Assembly (NCBI RefSeq): GCF_017876115.1
Contig: NZ_JAGINO010000005.1
Span: forward strand, 1-64,000
Direction of reading: 5' to 3'
Length of the DNA: 64,000 nt
Source: Azospirillum picis
GTDB lineage: Bacteria; Pseudomonadota; Alphaproteobacteria; Azospirillales; Azospirillaceae
The notes under the pieces are model-generated. The model saw nothing but the letters and a program-made list of their open reading frames with translations. It made no database searches and had not been told where the DNA came from. Positions 24,673 to 33,428 of the stretch are shown here, in pieces; the stretch's first letter is position 1; each line of letters starts with the position of its first letter. Both the position numbers and the translations under genes were made by a program.

Positions 24673-26133
24673 TCAGGCGCCGAGGCCGACGCAGAGGTAT
24701 TTGACTTCCATGAAATCATCGAGGCCGTACTTGGAGCCTTCGCGGCCGATGCCGGACTCCTTGACCCCACCGAACGGGGCCACCTCGGTCGAGATGATGC
24801 CCTCGTTGATGCCGACGATGCCGTATTCGAGCTTCTCGGCCACCCGCCAGACGCGGCCGATGTCGCGGCTGTAGAAATAGGCGGCGAGGCCGAATTCGGT
24901 GTCGTTGGCCATGCGGATGGCCTCTTCTTCCGTCTCGAACTTGAACAGCGGGGCGACCGGCCCGAAGATCTCCTCGCGGGCGACGCGCATCTCGGTGGTG
25001 ATGCCGGTGAGGATGGTCGGTTCGAAGAAGGTGCCGCCCAGCGCGTGGCGCTTGCCGCCGAGCGCGACCTTGGCGCCCTTCTCCAGCGCATCGCCCATCA
25101 GCTCCTCGACCTTGGCGACGGCGTCGGCGTTGATCAGCGGCCCCTGGGTCACGCCGGCCTCGACGCCGTTGCCGACCTTCAGCGCCTTGACGGCCTCGGC
25201 CAGCTTGGCGGTGAAGGCGTCGTAGACGCCGGCCTGCACCAGCAGGCGGTTGGCGCAGACGCAGGTCTGGCCGGCATTGCGGTACTTCGACGCCATGGCG
25301 CCCTTGACCGCCTCGTCGAGGTCGGCGTCGTCGAAGACGATGAAGGGGGCGTTGCCGCCCAGTTCCAGAGACACCTTCTTGACCGTGCTGGCGGCCTGCC
25401 GCATCAGCAGCTTGCCGACCTCGGTCGAGCCGGTGAAGCTGACCTTGCGGACGATCGGGCTGTGGGTCAGCTCATGGCCGATGGCGACCGGATCGCGCCC
25501 CATGACGATGTTGAAGACGCCGGCCGGCATGCCGGCACGCTCGGCCAGTTCGGCCAGCGCCAGGGCAGACAGCGGCGTGTCCTCGGCCGGCTTGACCACG
25601 ACGGTGCAGCCGGCGGCGAGCGCCGGGGCGCACTTGCGGGTGATCATGGCGTTCGGGAAGTTCCACGGCGTGATCGCCGCGACGACGCCGATCGCCTCCT
25701 TCAGCACGACGATGCGCTTGTTGGCCGCGAAGGACGGGATCACGTCGCCATAGGCGCGCTTGCCCTCCTCCGCGAACCACTCGATGAAGGAGGCGCCATA
25801 GACGACCTCGCCGCGCGATTCCGCCAGGGGCTTGCCCTGCTCGGCGGTCATCAACTGCGCCAGATCCTCCTGGGCGGCCAGGATCAGCTCGTACCAGCGG
25901 CGCAGGATAGCCGCGCGCTCCTTGGCGGTCTTGGCCTTCCAGGCCGGCAGCGCGGCGTCGGCGGCGTCGATCGCCTCGCGGGTTTCGGCCGCCCCCATGT
26001 CGGCGACCTCGGCAATGACGGCGCCGGTGGCCGGGTTGGTGACCGGGAAGCTCTTCCCGGAATCGCCCGCGCGCCACGCGCCGTTCACGTAGCCCTTGGT
26101 ACGGAGAAGGCCCTGGTCGTTCAACGACAGCAT
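24673..26133 (-). CDS. gabD: Succinate-semialdehyde dehydrogenase
   Basis: This 486-aa aldehyde dehydrogenase oxidises succinate semialdehyde to succinate, completing GABA degradation. The catalytic cysteine is in GQTCVCAN (C291; C293 is the second, redox-type cysteine seen in GabD) and the general base in LELGGN (E257). VAAITPWNFPNAMITRK marks the cofactor site. I start at MLSLNDQGLLRTKG (26133), matching family length. It is the first gene of the gabD-gabT-CoA-transferase operon and is divergent from the XRE-cupin regulator, with a palindromic operator between them. Confidence 0.93.
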   Translation of the reverse strand: MLSLNDQGLLRTKGYVNGAWRAGDSGKSFPVTNPATGAVIAEVADMGAAETREAIDAADAALPAWKAKTAKERAAILRRWYELILAAQEDLAQLMTAEQGKPLAESRGEVVYGASFIEWFAEEGKRAYGDVIPSFAANKRIVVLKEAIGVVAAITPWNFPNAMITRKCAPALAAGCTVVVKPAEDTPLSALALAELAERAGMPAGVFNIVMGRDPVAIGHELTHSPIVRKVSFTGSTEVGKLLMRQAASTVKKVSLELGGNAPFIVFDDADLDEAVKGAMASKYRNAGQTCVCANRLLVQAGVYDAFTAKLAEAVKALKVGNGVEAGVTQGPLINADAVAKVEELMGDALEKGAKVALGGKRHALGGTFFEPTILTGITTEMRVAREEIFGPVAPLFKFETEEEAIRMANDTEFGLAAYFYSRDIGRVWRVAEKLEYGIVGINEGIISTEVAPFGGVKESGIGREGSKYGLDDFMEVKYLCVGLGA

Positions 26134-26245
26134 GTTCGATCGCCCTGGATGAGAGTGTGTGGACCTGCGGTCCGCATACGTCAGAATTCCTTTTATTTTC
26201 AAGGGATTCTGCTATGGGTCCTGGATCATGGAAAGAAGCGTACCA

Positions 26246-26276
26246 TGTTTAATAAATTAAACAACCCCTGTTTAAC
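26246..26276. promoter_or_regulatory. Operator for the XRE-cupin regulator
   Basis: TGTTTAAT (26246-26253) and ATTAAACA (26256-26263) form a perfect inverted repeat around AA, and a further half-site TGTTTAAC follows at 26269-26276. This AT-rich site stands out in GC-rich sequence and lies in the divergent promoter region of gabD and the regulator (26134-26347), where a PuuR-like dimer would repress both. Confidence 0.7.
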
Positions 26277-26347
26277 TGTTCATATTCTGATGACGGGGTT
26301 GCGCGAATGGGCTATTGCGTTGACGGCAGTGGAGCAGGAGTCCGGAG

Positions 26348-26914
26348 ATGGAATTCGACGTCGGCGCAAGGTTGAAGCAGATCCGCGAGCAGCATGGGCT
26401 GTCGCAGCGGGCGCTCGCCCAGCGGGCCGGGGTGACCAACGGCACCATCTCGCTGATCGAGCAGAACCGCAGCAGCCCGTCGGTGTCGTCGCTGCGCAAG
26501 GTGCTGCAGGGAATCCCGATGACCCTGGCCGAATTCTTCTCCTCCGACGACCTGCCGCCTCCCGAGCAGATCTTCTTCAAGGGCACCGAGCTGATCGAAC
26601 TGGCCGGCGAGTTGAAGGGCACCGTCGGCCAGGTTTCCTTCCGTCAGGTGGGCGACCTGCGCAGCCGCAACCTGCAGATCCTCCACGAACGCTACGCTCC
26701 CGGCGCCGACACCGGCCGCACCATGCTGCAGCATGAATCGGAAGAGGGCGGCATCGTCATCAAGGGGCAGATAGAACTGACGGTCGGTGACCGCAAGGAA
26801 CTGCTCGGGCCCGGCGACGCCTATTTCTTCGACAGCCGCATTCCCCACCGGTTCCGCAACATCGGCGAGATCGAGTGCGAGCTGATCAGCGCCTGTACCC
26901 CTCCCTATCTGTAA
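26348..26914 (+). CDS. XRE-family regulator with cupin domain (PuuR-like)
   Basis: The 188-aa protein has an N-terminal XRE helix-turn-helix (QHGLSQRALAQRAGVTNGTI, residues about 17-36) and a C-terminal cupin (EGGIVIKGQIELTVGD, then YFFDSRIPHRFRN), the architecture of PuuR and related repressors of polyamine and GABA catabolism. The cupin probably senses a small ligand such as putrescine or GABA. It is divergent from gabD and converges with the potABCD-like operon. A palindrome in its promoter region is the likely binding site. Confidence 0.9.
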   Translation: MEFDVGARLKQIREQHGLSQRALAQRAGVTNGTISLIEQNRSSPSVSSLRKVLQGIPMTLAEFFSSDDLPPPEQIFFKGTELIELAGELKGTVGQVSFRQVGDLRSRNLQILHERYAPGADTGRTMLQHESEEGGIVIKGQIELTVGDRKELLGPGDAYFFDSRIPHRFRNIGEIECELISACTPPYL

Positions 26915-26940
26915 GCGTCCGCACCTGTAAGCGTCCGCTG

Positions 26941-27061
26941 GCCCCCTCCCTCCCGCTCTTGCGAGCGGGTACCTCCCTCCCCCGCTTTGCGGGAGAGGGG
27001 GAAATTTGCGATGCGGCGGAGTTCCCTCTCCCGCGAAGCGGGGGAGGGTCAGGGAGGGGGC
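26941..27061. repeat. GC-rich inverted-repeat element, 121 bp
   Basis: Terminal arms GCCCCCTCCCT (26941-26951) and AGGGAGGGGGC (27051-27061) are perfect complements. Between them lie a small hairpin CCCGCTC/GAGCGGG and two further hairpins that are inverted copies of each other (CCCGC loop GCGGG). It sits between the convergent stops of the XRE-cupin regulator and the second permease gene. Confidence 0.85.
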
Positions 27062-27071
27062 ACCCCCCCCC

Positions 27072-27902
27072 TTACCCCGCGTTCCCCTTCAGCCGCTCGT
27101 TGCGCCGGCGCAGCAGTTCGATCACCGACAGCAGGCAGACCGAGACCACCGTCAGCACCACCGCGACCGCGGTGATGGTGGGGCTGATGTTCTCGCGGAT
27201 GCCGGCGAACATCTCGCGCGGCAGGGTGCGCTGCTCCGGTCCGGCGAGGAAGAGGACGGTCACAACCTCGTCGAAGCTGGTGGCGAAGGCGAACAGCGCC
27301 CCCGATGCCAGGCCGGGCAGGATCAGCGGCAGCACCACCTTGCGGAAGGTCAGCAGCGGCGGTGCCCCCAGCGAGGCGGCGGCCCGCATCAGCGTCATGT
27401 CGAACCCCTGCAAGGTCGCCGACACCGTGATGACGACGAACGGCGTGGCCAGCGCGGTGTGCACCAGGATCAGGCCGAGGTAGTTGCCGGTGAGGCCGAG
27501 CGGCGCGAAGAAGAAGTAGACGCCGACCGCGGTGATGACGACCGGCACCACCATCGGCGACAGCACCACCGCCAGCACCACCGGCTTCCATCTGCTCTTC
27601 CACTGCGCCAGCCCCAGCGAGGCCAGCGTGCCGAGCGCCATCGACAGGACGGCCGAGGCGACGCCAATGATGACGCTGTTCTTCAGCGAGTTCATCCACC
27701 GCGCCGAGTGGAGGAAATCCTCGTACCAGCGCAGCGACAGCCCCGGCAACGGGTAGGTCAGGTAGGTGCTCGAACTGAAGGACAGCGGCACGATCGCCAG
27801 GATCGGCGCCATCAGGAAGAAGAAGACCAGCGTGGAGGCGACGATCGTCGTGATCCAGGCGATGCGCTGGCTGGCGGTCTGGGGCGAGTGGTTCGCGCTC
27901 AA
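27072..27902 (-). CDS. ABC transporter permease (PotC type)
   Basis: The 276-aa protein has six membrane segments and the permease EAA-type loop (MRAAASLGAPPLLTFRKVVLPLILPG) that contacts the ATPase. It is the second channel subunit of a polyamine/GABA-type importer. I use a TTG start at 27902 overlapping the upstream permease's stop codon; GGGAGGG lies eight bases upstream, and this gives the usual PotC length beginning LSANHSPQTA. A much longer frame upstream is antiparallel to nothing and runs through the preceding permease in another frame. Confidence 0.88.
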   Translation of the reverse strand: MSANHSPQTASQRIAWITTIVASTLVFFFLMAPILAIVPLSFSSSTYLTYPLPGLSLRWYEDFLHSARWMNSLKNSVIIGVASAVLSMALGTLASLGLAQWKSRWKPVVLAVVLSPMVVPVVITAVGVYFFFAPLGLTGNYLGLILVHTALATPFVVITVSATLQGFDMTLMRAAASLGAPPLLTFRKVVLPLILPGLASGALFAFATSFDEVVTVLFLAGPEQRTLPREMFAGIRENISPTITAVAVVLTVVSVCLLSVIELLRRRNERLKGNAG

Positions 27903-29149
27903 TTCTTCAGCCCTCCCGTCGTCTGGCGACCGAGCGCCAGCTTGCCGTAGACCACCGCCAGCACCAGGGTGGACAGCAGCAGCACCGCCCCCAGCGCCGA
28001 GGCGAGGCCCCAGTTGACCGTTTCCGTGGTGTAGAAGGCGATGAAGGAGGAGATCATCTGGTCCGCCGCACCGCCGACCAACGCCGGCGTGATGTAGTAG
28101 CCGATGGCCAGGATGAAGACGAGCAGGCAGCCGGCACCGATGCCCGGAATGGTCTGGGGCAGGTAGATGCGCAGGAAGGCCGTGGCGGGCGGGGCGCCCA
28201 GCGAGGCGGCGGCGCGCATGTAGGCCGGCGAGATCGACCGCATGACGCTGTAGAGGGGCAGGATCATGAAGGGCAGCAGCACATGGGTCATCGCCATGTA
28301 GACGCCGAACCGGTTGTAGATCAGCCGCAGCGGCTCGTCGATGATCCCCAGCCATTGCAGGGAGCCGTTGACGATGCCTTCGCTCTGCAGGATCACGATC
28401 CAGGCGCAGGTGCGCACCAGCAGCGAGGTCCAGAAGGGCAGCAGCACGAAGATCATCAGCAGGTTCGACCGGCCGGTCGGCAGGTTCGCCAGCAGATAGG
28501 CGACCGGGAAGCCGAGCAGCAGGCACAGCGCGGTGACGCCGAAACCGATGGTGAAGGTGCGGGCGAAGACCTCGCGGTAGATCGCCTGGTCGGCCGGAGC
28601 GGCGGCGATCGCGCCGTCGGCGTCGCGGGTCAGGTCCACCGCCGCCAGCAGGTAATAGCTGGTGACCGGACCGCTGGCGCTCCTGATCGCGGCCCAGCTC
28701 TCCCGCTCGCCCCAGGCCGGGTTGAGGCCGATGAGCGTCTCCCTGGCGGTGCCCGGGGCCGGCTGGTCCTTCAGCTTGCGTGCGGTCGACAGCAGCGTGG
28801 TGCGGTAGCCGTTGACGACATAGTTCAGCCGTTTGGCGGCGATCGCCAGCGTTCCGGCCTCGCGCGCCGTGCGGATGTCGGCGGCGAGCGCCGCGAAGGC
28901 GCCTTCTTCGGGCAGCCCCCTGCCGTTCCACTGCTCCAGCGCCGCGACCGTCTGCGGCAGCACCTGCGGCACTTCCCAATCGTCCACCGACTTCCAGATC
29001 ATGCCGGCCAGCGGCACGACGAAGGTGAACAGCAGGAAGACCAGCAGCGGCAGCACGAGACCGAGGGCGCGGAACTGCCGGGTCCGCTCGGCCCGTTTCA
29101 ATCGACGCTTCAACGGCACGTCGGCGCCGGCAACGAAGGCGGCTGTCAT
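27899..29149 (-). CDS. ABC transporter permease (PotB type) with periplasmic insertion
   Basis: The 416-aa protein is the partner permease. It has a first membrane segment (VLPLLVFLLFTFVVPLAGM), then about 150 residues predicted outside the membrane (starting DDWEVPQVLPQTVAALEQW), then the usual five-segment permease core with MRAAASLGAPPATAFLRIYLPQTIPG. The insertion is larger than in classical PotB. Starts at 29149 or 29155 are both possible; AGGA sits eight bases before 29149. The gene ends overlapping the next permease start, indicating translational coupling. Confidence 0.87.
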   Translation of the reverse strand: MTAAFVAGADVPLKRRLKRAERTRQFRALGLVLPLLVFLLFTFVVPLAGMIWKSVDDWEVPQVLPQTVAALEQWNGRGLPEEGAFAALAADIRTAREAGTLAIAAKRLNYVVNGYRTTLLSTARKLKDQPAPGTARETLIGLNPAWGERESWAAIRSASGPVTSYYLLAAVDLTRDADGAIAAAPADQAIYREVFARTFTIGFGVTALCLLLGFPVAYLLANLPTGRSNLLMIFVLLPFWTSLLVRTCAWIVILQSEGIVNGSLQWLGIIDEPLRLIYNRFGVYMAMTHVLLPFMILPLYSVMRSISPAYMRAAASLGAPPATAFLRIYLPQTIPGIGAGCLLVFILAIGYYITPALVGGAADQMISSFIAFYTTETVNWGLASALGAVLLLSTLVLAVVYGKLALGRQTTGGLKN

Positions 29150-29177
29150 CGGCATTGTCCTGTCGGAAAGTCCCTTT

Positions 29178-29272
29178 CCCCTCCCGCGGCGGGAGGGGCG
29201 CTCAGCCGGCCGGCCCAAGGCCGGCCGGGCGCCCGGCACACCGGGCGAGCGGGTTCCGCCGCTTCGCGGCGG
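29178..29272. repeat. Array of four consecutive hairpins between binding-protein and permease genes
   Basis: Four perfect stems follow one another: CCCCTCCC/GGGAGGGG (29178-29198), CCGGCCGGCC/GGCCGGCCGG (29206-29228), CGCCCGG/CCGGGCG (29230-29247) and CCGCCGC/GCGGCGG (29256-29272). They lie in the 173-base gap between the binding-protein gene stop and the PotB-type start, where intergenic hairpins in other ABC operons stabilise the upstream message. Confidence 0.85.
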
Positions 29273-29322
29273 GACCCCTCCCCCTCGCCGGACCGGCAAA
29301 GGGGGAGGCACTCGTCAGGCGC

Positions 29323-30369
29323 TTACTTGGCCGCCCACTTGTTGAAGCGTTCGGTCAGGCGGTCGATGTTCTCCAGCCAGAAGTCGGTGTTGATCTCGAT
29401 CGCGGTCTTCATGTTGTCGGGTGCCGTCGGCAGGTCGGCCAACTCGGCCTTCTGCAGCAGCGACGGCGCCTTCTTGTTGGAGGTGCCGTAGGCGATGCCC
29501 TGCGACAGCTTGGCCTGGTTCTCGGCCTTGCCGACGAAATCGAGGAACTTGTAGGCCGCATCGACGTTCGGGCTTCCCTTCAGGATGACCCAGCTATCGA
29601 TGGTGTAGAGCGCGCCGTTCCACACCATGCCGAAGTTCTTCTTCTCGTTCTTGTTGGCGGCATCGATGCGGCCGTTGTAGACCGAGGTCATCACCACCTC
29701 GCCGGAAGCCAGGAGCTGCGGCGGCTGGGCGCCGGCCTTCCACCAGACGATGTCGTTCTTGATGGTGTCCAGCTTCTTGAAGGCCCGGTCGATGCCGGCT
29801 TCGGTCGACAGCGTCTTGTAGACGTCGGACGGGGCGACGCCGTCGGCCATCAGCGCGATTTCGAGCGTGGTCTTGGCACCCTGGCGCAGGCCGCGCTTGC
29901 CCGGATACTTCTTGGTGTCGAAGAAGTCGGCCCAGCTCTTCGGCGCGTCCTTCAGCTTGTCCTTGTCGTAGCCGAGCACGAAGTCATAGACGATGGCGCC
30001 GACGCCGCAGGGGTTGACGGTGGCCGGCAGGTAGCTGTCCTCGCCGCCGATCCGCGAGAAGTTCATCTTCTCGTAGAGCCCCTCGTCGCATCCCAGCGCC
30101 AGCTCCTCGCTCTCGACCTGCACGACGTCCCAGGTGGAGGCGCCGCCCTGGACCTTGGCGCGCAGGACGCCGACGCCGCCGTCCCAGGACTCGTCGTTCA
30201 TCGGCGTGCCGGTGGCCTTGAACGGCTCGAAATAGACCTTCTTCTGGACGTCCTGGTAGGCGCCGCCCCACGAAACGACGGTCAGGTCGCGGGCGCTGGC
30301 GACCGACGCCAGTGCCGAAACGGCAGTGAAGGTTGCGACGAAACCAAGAGCGACCTTGAACTTCGACAT
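29323..30369 (-). CDS. ABC transporter periplasmic binding protein (PotD/GABA type)
   Basis: The 348-aa protein has a Sec signal peptide (MSKFKVALGFVATF, cleavage near ASA) and the extracellular solute-binding family 1 fold of polyamine-type receptors: LTVVSWGGAYQDVQKKVYFEPF at the mature N terminus and WDVVQVESEELALGC. It delivers substrate to the two permeases encoded downstream. Gene context (gabDT, PuuR-like regulator) favours GABA, putrescine or a guanidino relative. GGACGGGG lies a few bases before the ATG. Confidence 0.9.
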   Translation of the reverse strand: MSKFKVALGFVATFTAVSALASVASARDLTVVSWGGAYQDVQKKVYFEPFKATGTPMNDESWDGGVGVLRAKVQGGASTWDVVQVESEELALGCDEGLYEKMNFSRIGGEDSYLPATVNPCGVGAIVYDFVLGYDKDKLKDAPKSWADFFDTKKYPGKRGLRQGAKTTLEIALMADGVAPSDVYKTLSTEAGIDRAFKKLDTIKNDIVWWKAGAQPPQLLASGEVVMTSVYNGRIDAANKNEKKNFGMVWNGALYTIDSWVILKGSPNVDAAYKFLDFVGKAENQAKLSQGIAYGTSNKKAPSLLQKAELADLPTAPDNMKTAIEINTDFWLENIDRLTERFNKWAAK

Positions 30370-30436
30370 GATCCCCGTCCTTTTAATCGTGGTTGTTGTT
30401 GGCGGAAGGCATCCCGGCGCCCGAGGAACCACGTCC

Positions 30437-31534
30437 TCAGACCGGATCGAGCGCCCGGCAGTCCTCCGGGCGGAAGGCGATGTAGACGTCCTGGCCGGGC
30501 GCCAGCCCGGCATAGGTGCCGGCCGGCAGCTTGACCATGAATTCCGGATTGGCGGGCGACCGCAGAACCGCCAGCGTGTGGTCGCCGAGATAGATCAGGT
30601 CGGTCAGCGTCGCCGGCAGCCGGTTCAATCCCGCATCCCCGGAATCGCCGGTTTCGATCGCCACCCGCTCCGGCCGCACCGACAGGGAGGTGCGGTTGCC
30701 GGGGCCGCCGACATTCACCGCCTGCGCCATCACGGTGCCGCCGGCGTCGAGCGCGACGCGCGCCCAGGCCTGTTCGATATTTTCAACAACCCCGCCCAGA
30801 ACGTTGTTCTCGCCGATGAAGTTCGCGACGAAGCTGTTCACCGGACGCTCATAGAGGGCATCGGGCCGGTCGATCTGCTGGACGATGCCGTCGTTGAAGA
30901 CCGCGATCCGGTCGGACATCGTCAGCGCCTCCCCCTGGTCGTGGGTGACGTAGACGACGGTCAGGCCCATCGTCTCGTGCAGGCGCTTGATCTCCAACTG
31001 CATGTGCTCGCGCAGCCGCTTGTCGAGCGCGCCGAGCGGTTCGTCCATCAGCACCAGGGCGGGATTGAACACCAGGGCGCGGGCCAACGCCACGCGCTGC
31101 TGCTGGCCGCCGGAGAGCTGGCCCGGCCGGCGGCCAGCCAGGTTGCCCAGCTTGATCATGTCGAGCGCGTTGGCCACCCGCTCCTTCACCTGCGTCTTCG
31201 GCACGCCGCGCACCGTCAGCGGGAAGGCGACGTTCTCCTCGATCGTCAGATGCGGGAACAGCGCGTAGTTCTGGAAGACCATGCCGATGTCGCGCTTGTG
31301 CGGCGGCACGTTCTTGATCGGGCGGTCGCCGATGAAGATGTCGCCGTGGGTGGGCACCTCGAAGCCGGCGAGCATCATCAGCGTGGTGGTCTTCCCCGAC
31401 CCCGACGGCCCGAGCAACGTCAGGAACTCCCCCTTGCGGATGTCGAGGTCGAGGCTTTTCACCACGAGATGCTCGCCATCGTAGGTCTTCTGCACCCCTG
31501 TGAAGCGCACCAGGGCTTCTGTCGTCGCGATCAT
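30437..31534 (-). CDS. ABC transporter ATP-binding protein (PotA type)
   Basis: This 365-aa ATPase has Walker [10 protein letters not shown] (residues 42-50), signature LSGGQ (140-144), Walker B VLMDEP (161-166) and a C-terminal TOBE-type regulatory region from about residue 250 ([13 protein letters not shown]). It energises the importer encoded downstream and is the first gene of that operon. I start at [13 protein letters not shown] (31534); upstream in-frame codons add a Gly/Asp-rich stretch. A sequence similar to the gabD operator (TACCATGCGTTTAAG) lies at 31622-31636. Confidence 0.92.
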   Translation of the reverse strand: MIATTEALVRFTGVQKTYDGEHLVVKSLDLDIRKGEFLTLLGPSGSGKTTTLMMLAGFEVPTHGDIFIGDRPIKNVPPHKRDIGMVFQNYALFPHLTIEENVAFPLTVRGVPKTQVKERVANALDMIKLGNLAGRRPGQLSGGQQQRVALARALVFNPALVLMDEPLGALDKRLREHMQLEIKRLHETMGLTVVYVTHDQGEALTMSDRIAVFNDGIVQQIDRPDALYERPVNSFVANFIGENNVLGGVVENIEQAWARVALDAGGTVMAQAVNVGGPGNRTSLSVRPERVAIETGDSGDAGLNRLPATLTDLIYLGDHTLAVLRSPANPEFMVKLPAGTYAGLAPGQDVYIAFRPEDCRALDPV

Positions 31535-31621
31535 CCCGCCGTCCATCCGTCCGCTCCCGTCCGAGTGACCCCGGCCATCGGGATGCCACCCCTGGCCAGG
31601 TTCGTCCTGTTGCCCAGACGG

Positions 31622-31643
31622 TACCATGCGTTTAAGAAAATAG
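31622..31643. promoter_or_regulatory. Possible XRE-cupin operator half-site upstream of the ATPase gene
   Basis: TACCATGCGTTTAAGAAAAT resembles TACCATGTTTAATAAATT at the gabD operator, except for two extra bases. AAAATAG at 31637-31643 pairs with CTATTTT at 31685-31691. The gap 31535-31891 (357 bases) otherwise has an AT-rich stretch at about 31630-31700 that likely holds the promoter of the potABCD-like operon, and no gene. Confidence 0.4.
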
Positions 31644-31891
31644 ACAAGAGGAATGGCTATATCATAATCAATCGAACAGTCTGCCTATTTTTTGTGCAAA
31701 TGCGAAGGCCATGCCCAAGCTTGAAGCGGCAGTGTGCTCCAACGGCGTGCGATTGAGAAGACCGATGATCGCACGGCTCGACTGACCGTGCCGCGAACAG
31801 CGGCGCCCCGCAAGCGGAAACGAGGCGAATCGCGGCCTCCGCGACCCGCCCCGCCTCCGGCGCCCTGTCGGTGGCGGGGCCGCCGCCGAGG

Positions 31892-32983
31892 TCAGCGGTT
31901 GTGGGCGGCCTGGCTGTAGACGAAGCTGTCGAAGCCGTTTTCAGCCACGCGGAACCACAGCCGCTCCTCTTCCAGGAAGGGCTTCCAGGCGTCGTAGACC
32001 TTCTTGAAGCGCGGATTGCTGGCCGCCAGCTTGTCGTAGAAGTCGAAGGACGCCTTCTCGCAGGCCTGCATCATGTCGCGCGGGAAGGCGCGCAGCACCG
32101 CCCCGCCGGCCACCAGCCGCTTCAGCGCCGAGGCATTCACGGTGTCATATTTGGCGATCATCCAGGTGTTGGCCTCCCAGCAGGCCTGCTCCATGATCGT
32201 CTGGTAGGATTTCGGCAGCGACTGCCAGGCCTGCATGTTGAACATCAGCGGAATCTGCGCCGAGCCCTCCCACCAGCCGGGGTAGTAGTAGTATTTGGCG
32301 ACCTTGTGGAAGCCCAGCTTCTCGTCGTCGTAGGGTCCGACGAACTCCGCCGCGTCGATGGTGCCGCGCTCCAGCGCTGGATAGATGTCGCCGCCGCCGA
32401 TCTGCTGCGGCACCAGCCCGAACGGGGTCAGGATCTGGCCAACCAGGCCGCCGATCCGCATCTTGAGGCCCTTCAGGTCATCCAGGCTCTTGAGCTCCTT
32501 GCGGAACCAGCCGCCCATCTGGGCGCTGGTGTTGCCCGCCGGGATGTGATGGATGTTGTAGTCCTTGAACACCTCGCGCATCAGCTCCAGCCCGCCGCCA
32601 TGCATCATCCAGGCGATGTGCTGGCGCGTGTTGAGGCCGAACGGCATGGCGGTATCGAAGCAGAAGGTCGGATCCTTGCCGACGTAGAAATAGGCCGCCG
32701 ACTGCCCGCACTCGACGGTGCCGTTCTGAACGGCGTCCAGCACCTGCAATGCCGGCACGATCTCGCCCGCCGCGAAGGTGCGGATCTGGAACTTGCCGTC
32801 GGTGGCGTCCGATACGCGCTTGGCGATGTATTCCGCGGCGCCGTAGATGGTGTCGAGGCTCTTGGGATAGCTGGACGCCATGCGCCACTTGATCTCGGGC
32901 TGCGTCTGGGCGATGGCCGGAGCCGCAACGGTTCCGGCGGCGAGACCGACCCCGGCACTCGTAAGGAACGCACGCCTTTTCAT
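31892..32983 (-). CDS. TRAP transporter substrate-binding protein, orphan, Tat signal
   Basis: The 363-aa protein begins MKRRAFLTSAGVGLAAG with a twin arginine ahead of the hydrophobic core, so it is probably exported folded through Tat. It belongs to the DctP superfamily, subgroup with the motif GGGDIYPALERGTIDAAEFVGPYDD, often linked to 2-oxo-acid or aromatic substrates. No TRAP permease genes are adjacent; the nearest, at 191-2051, has its own binding protein. It may work with a permease encoded elsewhere. The upstream gap to the diguanylate cyclase gene is 445 bases. Confidence 0.9.
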   Translation of the reverse strand: MKRRAFLTSAGVGLAAGTVAAPAIAQTQPEIKWRMASSYPKSLDTIYGAAEYIAKRVSDATDGKFQIRTFAAGEIVPALQVLDAVQNGTVECGQSAAYFYVGKDPTFCFDTAMPFGLNTRQHIAWMMHGGGLELMREVFKDYNIHHIPAGNTSAQMGGWFRKELKSLDDLKGLKMRIGGLVGQILTPFGLVPQQIGGGDIYPALERGTIDAAEFVGPYDDEKLGFHKVAKYYYYPGWWEGSAQIPLMFNMQAWQSLPKSYQTIMEQACWEANTWMIAKYDTVNASALKRLVAGGAVLRAFPRDMMQACEKASFDFYDKLAASNPRFKKVYDAWKPFLEEERLWFRVAENGFDSFVYSQAAHNR

Positions 32984-33106
32984 GATGGAGCTTCTTCCCG
33001 CTTGGTTGCTTCGTTGGGCGGCCATGATAGCGCAGCCTGCCGTCGGAGCTATCCCCTTTGCGGCCCTCCGGACTGTACGGAAGTGGATGATTTAGGGTCA
33101 GAACGA

Positions 33107-33133
33107 AAAATCCAGCCGCTGGGGCTGGATTTT
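33107..33133. terminator. Strong bidirectional hairpin
   Basis: AAAATCCAGCC (33107-33117) and GGCTGGATTTT (33123-33133) form a perfect 11-bp stem with five-base loop. The T-run on the plus side and the matching T-run (after CCAGCC on the minus strand) give intrinsic-terminator form in both directions. No gene ends here on either strand, which is why it may belong to an unannotated transcript. Confidence 0.65.
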
Positions 33134-33193
33134 CGGCGACGCAGCATTATTGTTTGTTTCGATCGCCTTTCAGGCGTTTCCTCCCTAAACTCG

Positions 33194-33229
33194 GGCCGCG
33201 GCTCTATAGCTAGCGGCCTTTTCCTTTTT
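33194..33229 (+). terminator. Terminator-like stem with T-tract
   Basis: GGCCGC (33194-33199) pairs with GCGGCC (33213-33218), with an inner GCT/AGC pairing around CTAT, followed by TTTTCCTTTTT (33219-33229). This is a good intrinsic-terminator form on the plus strand, yet no annotated plus-strand gene ends just upstream. Confidence 0.6.
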
Positions 33230-33428
33230 ACGCAATATGCTGAAAGTCAGCCCGCCGAACTTTTCCGGCGGGATTTGCGGCTGCCTGCTTTCGCTCCCCC
33301 GGTACCCGGAGCGGCGGGAGCAAAAAGTGTCCGCGCATAGGCCGTCCGGCGGTTTCCCTTGACGTTGTCGGCGCGTGTCGCGAAGAGTGGCGCCCGACTC
33401 AACCGAACCGCCGCCGTGAGGTCTCGCG

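Noticed and set aside
26941-27061. Repeated GC-rich blocks considered as a CRISPR array
   Set aside because: No regularly spaced units with unique spacers; they are single inverted repeats scattered in gaps.
32996-33155. A 32-codon minus-strand reading frame (MLRRRKSSPSGWIF...) upstream of the TRAP binding-protein gene
   Set aside because: It runs through the strong hairpin at 33107-33133 and resembles no leader peptide; more likely non-coding.
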